DNA of 64,000 nucleotides from Nonomuraea sp. SBT364. Lineage in GTDB: Bacteria > Actinomycetota > Actinomycetes > Streptosporangiales > Streptosporangiaceae. The position numbers and the translations under genes were made by a program. The DNA is taken from NCBI RefSeq assembly GCF_001083785.1, contig NZ_LAVL01000011.1, forward strand, positions 1-64,000. The letters are read 5' to 3'. The notes below the pieces were generated by a model that was given only the letters and a program-made list of their open reading frames with translations, did not search any database and was not told the origin of the DNA. Shown in pieces: positions 57,131-64,000 of the stretch. How positions within the stretch are numbered: position 1 is the first letter of the stretch; each line of letters begins with the position of its first letter.

Positions 57131-58063
57131 ATGTCCATCACGCCCTTGTCGCTGCCGCAGCCTCCTGCGAAGGTGCCGGAGTTCGGGCGGGACGCGCTGA
57201 TCGTGTGCGAGAGCCTGGTGCGGATCTACCAGTCCGGGTCGGTCGAGGTGCAGGCGCTGCAGGGGCTGGACCTGGTCGTGGACAGCGGCGAGATGGTGGC
57301 CGTCGTCGGGGCGTCCGGGTCGGGGAAGTCGACGTTGTTGTCCATCCTGGCCGGGGTCGACGCTCCCACCGCCGGGCGGGTGCGGGTCGATCGGTGGAAT
57401 CTGCTGGACATGTCGCGGGCCGATCGTGTCCGGTATCGGCGGCACACCGTGGGACTCGTACGCCAGCAGACGGCCGCCAACCTCATCCCGTACCTGACCG
57501 CGCGGCAGATGGTCGACCTGCCGATGACGGCGGCCCGCACTCCCGGCGGGGTCCGCCGCGGGCGGGCCGCCGAGTTGCTGGACCTGCTCGGCATCGCCGA
57601 ATGCGCCGAGCGGCGGCCCGCGCAGATGTCCGGCGGGCAGCAGATGCGGGTGGCCATCGCGGTGGCCCTGGCCAACGAGCCCAGGGTGTTGCTGGCCGAC
57701 GAGCCGACCGGAGAGCTGGACAGCGCCACGTCGGCCGCGGTGTTCGGGCTGTTGCGGGAGGTCAACCGGCGGCTGGGCGTCACCGTCGTCATCGTGACCC
57801 ACGATCCCGCGGTCAGCGGGCAGGTGGAGCGGACGGTGGCGATTCGCGACGGGCGTACGAGCAGCGAGGTGTTGCGGCGTACCGCCACCGGAGACGACGG
57901 CGACCCGCGGGTGATCGCCGAGGAATACGCGGTGATGGACCGGGCGGGGCGGATTCAGGTTCCGCGCGACTACCGGGAGGCGCTGGCGTTGACGCGACGG
58001 GTCCGGCTGGTGCTGGAGGCCGATCACGTGGCGATCCGTCCCGACGGCGGCGAGGCCGGATGA
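57131..58063 (+). CDS. ABC exporter ATP-binding protein (MacB/LolD type)
   Basis: 310 aa from ATG 57131 with GAGGAGG upstream. Walker A GASGSGKST at about 62-70, signature MSGGQQMR, Walker B VLLADEPTGELD with the EPTGELDSAT pattern of the MacB/LolD group, H-loop VIVTHD. About 90 extra residues after the ATPase core (RTATGDDGDPRVIAEEYAVM) have no clear motif. Overlaps the next ATPase gene by 4 nt (ATGA). Partner of the FtsX-type permeases that follow; the substrate, often a peptide, lipid or antimicrobial, is unknown. Confidence 0.9.
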   Translation: MSITPLSLPQPPAKVPEFGRDALIVCESLVRIYQSGSVEVQALQGLDLVVDSGEMVAVVGASGSGKSTLLSILAGVDAPTAGRVRVDRWNLLDMSRADRVRYRRHTVGLVRQQTAANLIPYLTARQMVDLPMTAARTPGGVRRGRAAELLDLLGIAECAERRPAQMSGGQQMRVAIAVALANEPRVLLADEPTGELDSATSAAVFGLLREVNRRLGVTVVIVTHDPAVSGQVERTVAIRDGRTSSEVLRRTATGDDGDPRVIAEEYAVMDRAGRIQVPRDYREALALTRRVRLVLEADHVAIRPDGGEAG

Positions 58064-58764
58064 ACGGCGGACCGCTGGTCAGCGTACGTGGCGTTCATCG
58101 TCGCTACGGCAGCGGGGCGACCGCCGTGCACGCGTTGCGTGACGTGACGTTCGAGCTCGCGGCCGGCACCATGACCGCTCTCGTCGGGCGGTCCGGCTCC
58201 GGCAAGACCACGCTGCTCAACATCATCGGCGGCCTGGACCGCCCGGACTCCGGTACGGTCCTCGTCGACGGAACGGATGTCACCGCCCTCGACGAGGACG
58301 GCCTGTCCCTGCTGAGGCGGGCGAAGGTCTCCTACGTCTTCCAGACCTTCGGCCTGATCCCGGTGCTGTCGGCCGCGGAGAACGTGGGTGCCCCGCTGCG
58401 GCTGGCCCGCATGCCGCCGGTGGAGCGTGAGCGGCGGGTCGCACTGCTGCTGGAGCTGGTCGGACTGGCCGCCCATGCCGAACAGCTTCCCGGTGAGCTG
58501 TCCGGCGGGCAGCAGCAGCGGGTGGCGATCGCCCGGGCGCTGGCCGCCTCGCCCCGGCTGCTGATCGCGGACGAGCCGACCGGGCAGTTGGACGCCGAGA
58601 CCGGTCTGTCGGTGATGGCGCTGCTGCGCGGGGTGGTGGAGTCCGAGGGGGTGACGGCGCTGGTCTCCACGCATGATCCGACGATGCTCGCGCTGGCGGA
58701 TCGAGTGATCCGCATCAACGACGGGCAGCTCGGCGGGCGCTCGGACGGCCGGGGCGATTCGTGA
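58060..58764 (+). CDS. ABC exporter ATP-binding protein (MacB/LolD type), second copy
   Basis: 234 aa; ATG overlaps the previous stop. Walker A GRSGSGKTT, Q-loop FQTFGLIP, signature LSGGQQQRVAIARALA, Walker B LLIADEPTGQLD, switch His in VSTHD. This is the more canonical of the two ATPases. Two different ATPases for two FtsX-type permeases may form one heterodimeric exporter or two separate ones. Confidence 0.92.
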   Translation: MNGGPLVSVRGVHRRYGSGATAVHALRDVTFELAAGTMTALVGRSGSGKTTLLNIIGGLDRPDSGTVLVDGTDVTALDEDGLSLLRRAKVSYVFQTFGLIPVLSAAENVGAPLRLARMPPVERERRVALLLELVGLAAHAEQLPGELSGGQQQRVAIARALAASPRLLIADEPTGQLDAETGLSVMALLRGVVESEGVTALVSTHDPTMLALADRVIRINDGQLGGRSDGRGDS

Positions 58765-58780
58765 TCAGTAAGAGCTGTCC

Positions 58781-61700
58781 GTGCTGAGGCTGGTCGCCCG
58801 GCGAGCTCGCGCGCAATGGCCATTGCTGGCAGCCCTCCTGGCCGTCGCCGTGGTCGGCCCCACGTTGCTGGGCGCCTGCGCTCTCCTGCTCACCCGTACC
58901 GCCGAGCAGGCGCTGGAGACCGCCGCCTCCCGCGCCACCTCCGACCAGATCGACGTCACCGCCTACACCGTCACCGTGCGCGGCGAGTACGCGAAGTCCG
59001 TCGCCGACGACACCCGCGGCGTGCTGACTTCGGCCCTCGCCCCGTTCGCGACAACGACGGCCGCGCGCGCGTCGTCCGTGATGCGGTCGCTCCCCAGCGC
59101 CGGCGTTCCGGCTGTGGCGTACCTGTCGGGGGTGGAGGATCTGCCGGCCCGCACCCAACTGGCCGCCGGCCGCCTGCCGCGGGCGGGTGCCGTGCCGAGG
59201 CAGGCCGTCGTCCTGGAAAGCACCGCGCGGCAGCTCGGCCTGTCCGTCGGCAGCCGGGTCCGCCTCGGCATGGAGTTGACCGACGATCCCGACCACGGGA
59301 TCGAGGTGAGCGTGGTCGGCGTCGTACGGCCGCTGCCGGGCACGGGCTGGGACCGGGACCCCCTCGCCGCCGCCGGATACGACCCGGCCTACCGCGACGG
59401 CCGCTCCGCACAGCCGGTTCACGCGTACGGGCCGTTCATCGTCGACCTCGCCGACCTGCTCGGCGGCGGTTCCGCCCTCGACCGGCTGGAGATCACCGCC
59501 CGCCCCGACCTGTCCGCCCCCGCCGGTCGTGACCTCGACACCGTCACTCAGGCCGTGCTCGGCGCCGACCACCGGCTGGGGCAGACGCTCGGCGACCGGG
59601 TACGGATCCAGCGCGTCGCCTCCCGATTGCCCTCGACCCTGCTGTCCGCCCACGATCAGCAGCGGGTCACCACGGCCGGCGTGCTCGCCGTCGCCGCCAT
59701 CGGACTCGTCCTGACCGCGACCGCCCTCGCCCTCGCCGGCCGGCTCAGCGCCGGTGTGCGCGGCGACGAGACCGCCCTGCTGTCCGCGCTGGGCGTCGGC
59801 CGCGGTCAGCTCGCCGCTGCCGCGCTCGTCGAGGCCGGTACGCTCGCCGTGCTCGCCACCGCGGTCGCGATCCCGGCCTCGTCCGCCCTGCACGCCGGGC
59901 TGACCCGGTTGCCGCCCCTGGCCGGGGCCGGGCTCGCGGTGTCTTCCGGCGTGAACGCCGTGCAGGTGCTGTCCGTCGCCGGTGGCGCGCTGGCGCTGGC
60001 GGTGGTGCTCGTCGTGCCCTCGCTGCGGACCTCCTCCGGAGGTGTGCGCGGGCGACGGGAACTGCTCGCCCGGTCCGGCGCCGACCTGCTGCTCGTGGCG
60101 CTCGCCGCCGCCGGTTGGTGGCAGTTGCGCGATCAGCCGGCCGGTTCGGCCTCTCCCGTCGACGCCGTACGGGTGTTCGCTCCCGCGCTGCTGCTCATCG
60201 CCGGATCCGCGGTGGCGCTGCGTCTGGTGTGGCCCGCGTTGCGCGTCGTGGAACGGCTGGCTCGCAGGGCTCGCGGGTTGATGATTCCGCTGGCCGCCTT
60301 CGAAGCCGCCCGCAGGCCGCAGGCGGTCGCGGCGGGGCTGCTGATCTCGCTGGGATGCGCGGCGGCCACGTTCGGGATCGGGTTCGACGCCACATGGCAG
60401 CGCTCCCAGCAGGACCAGGCCAGGTGGTCAGGGCGGCCACCGGGGGAGAGGTGAGCCCGGCCATCGATCGTGGCGTCGCGGTCGGGCAGTGGCTCGGCGG
60501 CGCCGGTGACCCGCCGCGGCTGATCGCCGTGGACACCACTCGTGCCGAGACGCTGCTGCGCGGGAGGCTGAACGATGGCCGCACCTGGCACGCCGTCGGC
60601 GCCGGTCTCGCGCCACCGGCGCGCGCCGCTGGTGTTCCCGTCCCGGCCGGAGCCGCGCTCTCCCTGGTCGGGAACGCGACCGGTACGACGCCGCTCACCG
60701 TGACGCCCCGGCTGCTGTTTCAGGATGCGACAGGACTGCGTACTCCTTGCACCGGTGAGCCCATCCCGCTCGACGGCAGCACGCATCGCCTGCCGGACTG
60801 CGCGCCGGCCCAAGGGCTCCGGCTGGTCGCGGTGTCCCTTCCGGTCGCGATCGCGACGGGGAACGTGGGCACCGGCTACTCCGACGCCCTGGCGCAGTCC
60901 CCGGCGGGGGACAGCCGCGTGGCCGTGACGCTCACCGTGCCGGGACCGGCCTCCGGGGCATCGCCCTGGACCGCCACCTCGGCCGGGCCGGCCCCCGGGC
61001 AGCTCGGCGCTCCGGCCGTCGCCCTGACCGGCACCTCCTCGGGCACCGAGCTGAGGATGACCACGAACGTCGCGCTGAAGGGCCCGCCGGACGCCGCCAG
61101 GAACCTGGTCGCCACCGCTTTCCCGGCCCCGGGACCGGTGCCCGTCGCCGTCTCGTCCCGCTTCGCCGACGAGGTGGGCGCCCGGCGCGGCTCCCGGCTC
61201 GACCTCCCCGTCGGCCTCACCCCCGTACAGGTCAGCGTGGCCGAGGTGCTGCCGGCCGTGCCGTCCGCTCCGGGCGCGGCGGCCGTCCTCGCCGATTTCG
61301 ACGCCCTCTCCCGTGCTCTCGCCGTCAGCGGCGACTTCGACGTGCCCGTGGACGCGTGGTGGGTCGGCCATCCGGCCGAAGGCGACGCGGCCGATCTCCG
61401 CCTCGGCAGCGTCACCACGCGCGCGTCCGAGACCGTCCGGCTCACCGGCGGCCCGTTGCGGGCCGGGCTGCCGGCCGTGCTCCGGCTGCTCGTACCGGCC
61501 GCGGTGCTGTTGATGATCGCCGGGATCGTGCTGCACGTGACGTTCGATCTGCGGGCCCGCGCGGTCGAGGTGGCACGATTGCGGGGTCTGGGGATGACCC
61601 GTCGCGAGATCCGTACCGTGCTGCTCGGCCAGCACATCGGCATCCTGCTGCCGTTGCTCGCGGCGGGCGCGGTCGTCGGCGCGCTGGCCACGCGCGTCGT

Positions 61701-61887
61701 CGCGCCTCTGCTCGTCCGCTCCGACGCCGGCGCGGCTCCCGTTCCCGAGGTTCTGCCCGTCTGGCCGTGGGCCGCCGAGGCCGCCCTGCTCGCCGGGCTG
61801 CCGGCCGGATGCGCGCTGGCGGTGAGCGTGGTGGTCGTCATCCAGGCCCGGCGTGCCGAATCCGCGCATCTGCGGGTGACACCATGA
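58781..61887 (+). pseudogene. FtsX-family ABC permease, two-part gene interrupted by a frameshift
   Basis: Frame 1 starts at GTG 58781 and codes a signal-anchor helix, a large extracytoplasmic domain and the first FtsX block (LLSALGVGRGQLAAAALVEA); it ends in a spurious tail after residue 547 at TGA 60452. The next frame resumes at about 60424 (VVRAATGGEV) and continues to 61887 with the second extracytoplasmic domain and second FtsX block (RLRGLGMTRREIRTVLLGQH). Adding one G at 60421-60423 gives DQAEVVRA and a continuous protein of about 1035 aa, the usual length of two-FtsX permeases. Hence a single-base loss (mutation or assembly error). No slippery heptamer is visible. Confidence 0.85.
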
Positions 61888-63995
61888 GGATCCCGGCACC
61901 GCACTGGCCCAGCGTCGCCGGCCGCGCCCGAGCGGACGCCGGGCCGCTGCTCCTGGCCGCCGTCGTGGTGGCGGTCGTCACGTTGCTCGCCGGCGCGGTG
62001 CCGCCAATGTTGTCCGCGACCGCCGACGCCGCCGTACGGGACGCGGTACGCACGACCGGCGCAGACCTCCAGGTCCACGCCCGCATGGAGGCCGACGACG
62101 GGCCGAGCGGCACCCGCGTCCGCCATCCCCGCCTCGCCGAGGACGTCGACGACTTCCGAGCCAGGGCGACCGACGAACTCGGCCCCGGCCTGCGCGCCGC
62201 CCTGCGCCCGCCCGTCTCCACCGTTACCAGCCCCACCCTCAAGATCACCGACGGCAGCGTGCTGCGGACGTTCCAGCTCGCCTATCTGTCCCGCGACGGC
62301 GGGCCGGACGTGACCTGGATCGCGGGCGACCCGCCCGGGCCCACCGCTTCCGAGACGGCGCAGATTCCCTACGGCGCGCCGCCGTGGCCGGTCCAGGTGG
62401 GCCTGTCGGAGGCAGACGCCGCCGCTCTCCAGGTACGTCCCGGCGCCCGCATCCCACTCGCCGACGATCAGGGAAACGTCAAGAAGGTCGAGGTCAGCGG
62501 CATTTTCCGGCCTCGTGACAGCGCCGATCCCGCCTGGCGGCTCCTTCCCTCGCTGCTGCGCCCCGTCTCCGGCGCGGGCGGTGCCGGTTTCACCCGGTTC
62601 GCCGGGCTGCTGTCACGCGACTCGCTGCCCGACGCCCGGCTCGCCTTCGGCCAGGACGAGTTGCGGCGTACCGTCTGGTTCACGCCCGACCCGGCCCGGC
62701 TCACCTGGCACACGCTCCCGTCGATCGCCGGGAGCGTGGTCGCGCTCAAGGCGGCCTCCGGCTCCTCCGGCGCCCGGGACGGCCGGCTGAAGTGGGAGAC
62801 TCGGCTCGACGGGGTGTTGCGGGATGTGAGCTCCCAGGTCGACGCCGCGTCCGCGCAAGCGTCCGTCCTGCTCATCGCCCTGCTTGCCGTCGCGGTCCTG
62901 GTCCTGCTGCTCGCCGCCGACCTGCTGGTACACCGCCGCGCCCCCGCCCTGACCGCCGCCCGGCAGAGAGGGATGTCGCTACCGGTGATCGGTGGCGAGT
63001 TGCTGCTCGAATCCGCCGTGATGACGCTGCTGGCCGCGGCGGCCGGGCTCGGCCTGGTGCGGGCCGTCGCGCCGGGGGTGTCCTGGGAGTGGACGGCTCC
63101 CGTGGTGGTCACCGCTCTCGCCGCCGGACCGGTGTTCGGCACGCTCGCCGCCGCCCGCGCCACCAGGGATCGCCGCGTCCCGGCCAATCGGAGTGCGCGG
63201 CGGTGGGCGCGAAACACCGTACGGCTGCGGCGGGCCGCTCTCGAGACCGGGGCGCTGGTGGCCGCCTCCGGCGCCCTCGTCGCTCTGTACCAGAGGGGAA
63301 TCGGTGGCGGGCTGCTGGCCGCGAGCGCGCCGGCCCTCGGCGCGCTCGCGGGCGCGCTCGTGTCGGCGCGAGCACTACCTCTCGGGACACGCTTCGCGCT
63401 CAACCGGCTCCTGCGATCGCGCCGGCCACTGGCGGTGTTCGGGGCCGCGAGGGCGGCGGCGACCTCGGCCCGCGTGCTACCGCCGCTGGTGCTCGTGACC
63501 TCCGTGGCCATGGCCTCGTACGCGCTCACCCTTGGTGCCGCTGTCGGTCACGTGACTGTGGATGGGCCGCTGTCCTCAGGGCTGCTGCGGCTGGCGTGGG
63601 TCTCGGCCGTGACCCTGCCGATTCTGGGCCTGCTGGGCCTCGCTCTCGGCGCGGCGGCGGGCGCGCCGGAGCGGTGGCAGACTCTGACCCGGCTGCGCAC
63701 CCTCGGGCTGCGGCCCCGAGAGGCTCGCTGGGTCGCCGCGGGAGAACTGCTGCCGCCGGTGGTGGTCGCCGCTGTGGCCGGTCCGCTGCTCGGGGTGCTG
63801 CTCACCCGCCTGACGTTCGGCTCGCTCGCCCTGCGCCTGCTCACCGGCGCCGACCCGGCCCCGGCATTGCCGTGGTGGGGGCTCGGGCTGGTGGCGGCCG
63901 TGTTCCTGGTGGCGGTCGCCGTCGTGGTGTCCGTCGAGCCGGCGCTCCGCCGCCGCCGGCGGCTGAGCGAGGTGATCCGCGCGGGCGACATCTGA
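61884..63995 (+). CDS. FtsX-family ABC permease
   Basis: 703 aa from ATG 61884, overlapping the preceding stop (ATGA). Membrane anchor (LLLAAVVVAVVTLLAGAV), extracytoplasmic domain about 40-320, FtsX core with ALTAARQRGMSLPVIGGELL, and a second set of helices with LTRLRTLGLRPREARWVAAG near the end. Same architecture as the preceding gene but intact; together with the two ATPases it makes a MacB-like exporter. The stop is 5 nt before the window end. Confidence 0.9.
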   Translation: MRIPAPHWPSVAGRARADAGPLLLAAVVVAVVTLLAGAVPPMLSATADAAVRDAVRTTGADLQVHARMEADDGPSGTRVRHPRLAEDVDDFRARATDELGPGLRAALRPPVSTVTSPTLKITDGSVLRTFQLAYLSRDGGPDVTWIAGDPPGPTASETAQIPYGAPPWPVQVGLSEADAAALQVRPGARIPLADDQGNVKKVEVSGIFRPRDSADPAWRLLPSLLRPVSGAGGAGFTRFAGLLSRDSLPDARLAFGQDELRRTVWFTPDPARLTWHTLPSIAGSVVALKAASGSSGARDGRLKWETRLDGVLRDVSSQVDAASAQASVLLIALLAVAVLVLLLAADLLVHRRAPALTAARQRGMSLPVIGGELLLESAVMTLLAAAAGLGLVRAVAPGVSWEWTAPVVVTALAAGPVFGTLAAARATRDRRVPANRSARRWARNTVRLRRAALETGALVAASGALVALYQRGIGGGLLAASAPALGALAGALVSARALPLGTRFALNRLLRSRRPLAVFGAARAAATSARVLPPLVLVTSVAMASYALTLGAAVGHVTVDGPLSSGLLRLAWVSAVTLPILGLLGLALGAAAGAPERWQTLTRLRTLGLRPREARWVAAGELLPPVVVAAVAGPLLGVLLTRLTFGSLALRLLTGADPAPALPWWGLGLVAAVFLVAVAVVVSVEPALRRRRRLSEVIRAGDI

Positions 63996-64000
63996 GCCGG

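Overview
The window is high-GC DNA with frequent GTG starts, twin-arginine and Sec signal peptides, many LacI-family regulators, CUT1 sugar transporters without their own ATPase, and CBM13-bearing glycoside hydrolases. It therefore looks like the chromosome of a mycelial actinomycete, probably Streptosporangiaceae such as Nonomuraea, although the genus is only an inference. Most of the window is a dispersed plant-polysaccharide (hemicellulose) utilisation region.

Left part (1-15.6 kb): a leftward five-gene block, GH127 - GH43 - GH62 - GH43/CBM6 - GH27, starts at a perfect LacI-type palindrome (10188-10203) and runs towards a LacI regulator cut by the window edge. A divergent GH30 glucuronoxylanase-like enzyme lies across the same intergenic region. 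Together these can remove arabinose, arabinopyranose/galactose and glucuronate-decorated side chains and cut the xylan backbone. Three of the enzymes carry an almost identical 428-bp CBM13 cassette. A divergent SDR/TetR pair and an intracellular GH51 arabinofuranosidase follow.

Middle (15.6-24 kb): a SARP/AfsR-type regulator, two small membrane proteins, a cyclase-family hydrolase, an alpha/beta hydrolase and a DUF2786 protein. These are ordinary genes with no obvious pathway link.

24-33 kb: a LacI regulator diverges from a CUT1 transporter (two permeases and a binding lipoprotein), ending in a strong bidirectional terminator. Two leftward secreted GH43 enzymes with AbfB (CBM42) domains follow, then a regulatory hub with five operator-like palindromes, then a secreted GH5-CBM13 enzyme. 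One operator, GTTTACGTAAAC, occurs both at the LacI/transporter promoter and before the GH5 gene.

33-47 kb: a TetR/NTF2-like pair with large palindromic operators, several hypothetical genes, a secreted SGNH hydrolase, a DinB protein, and a leftward LacI - MFS - GH78 - GH3 operon for rhamnosides/glucosides. An SDR and an SCO6745-like protein follow. Around 47.2-48.3 kb there is a decayed tyrosine integrase, a tRNA-Met 3' fragment that looks like an attachment site, and a stretch without convincing genes, i.e. an integration scar.

48-57 kb: a secreted amidase-like protein, a lipoprotein, an alpha/beta hydrolase, and then a cebR-cebEFG-bglC-like locus (LacI divergent from a binding protein, two permeases and a GH1 beta-glucosidase). 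57-64 kb: a MacB/FtsX-type ABC exporter operon in which the first permease gene carries a -1 frameshift.

No rRNA, CRISPR array, intact tRNA or insertion sequence was recognised.
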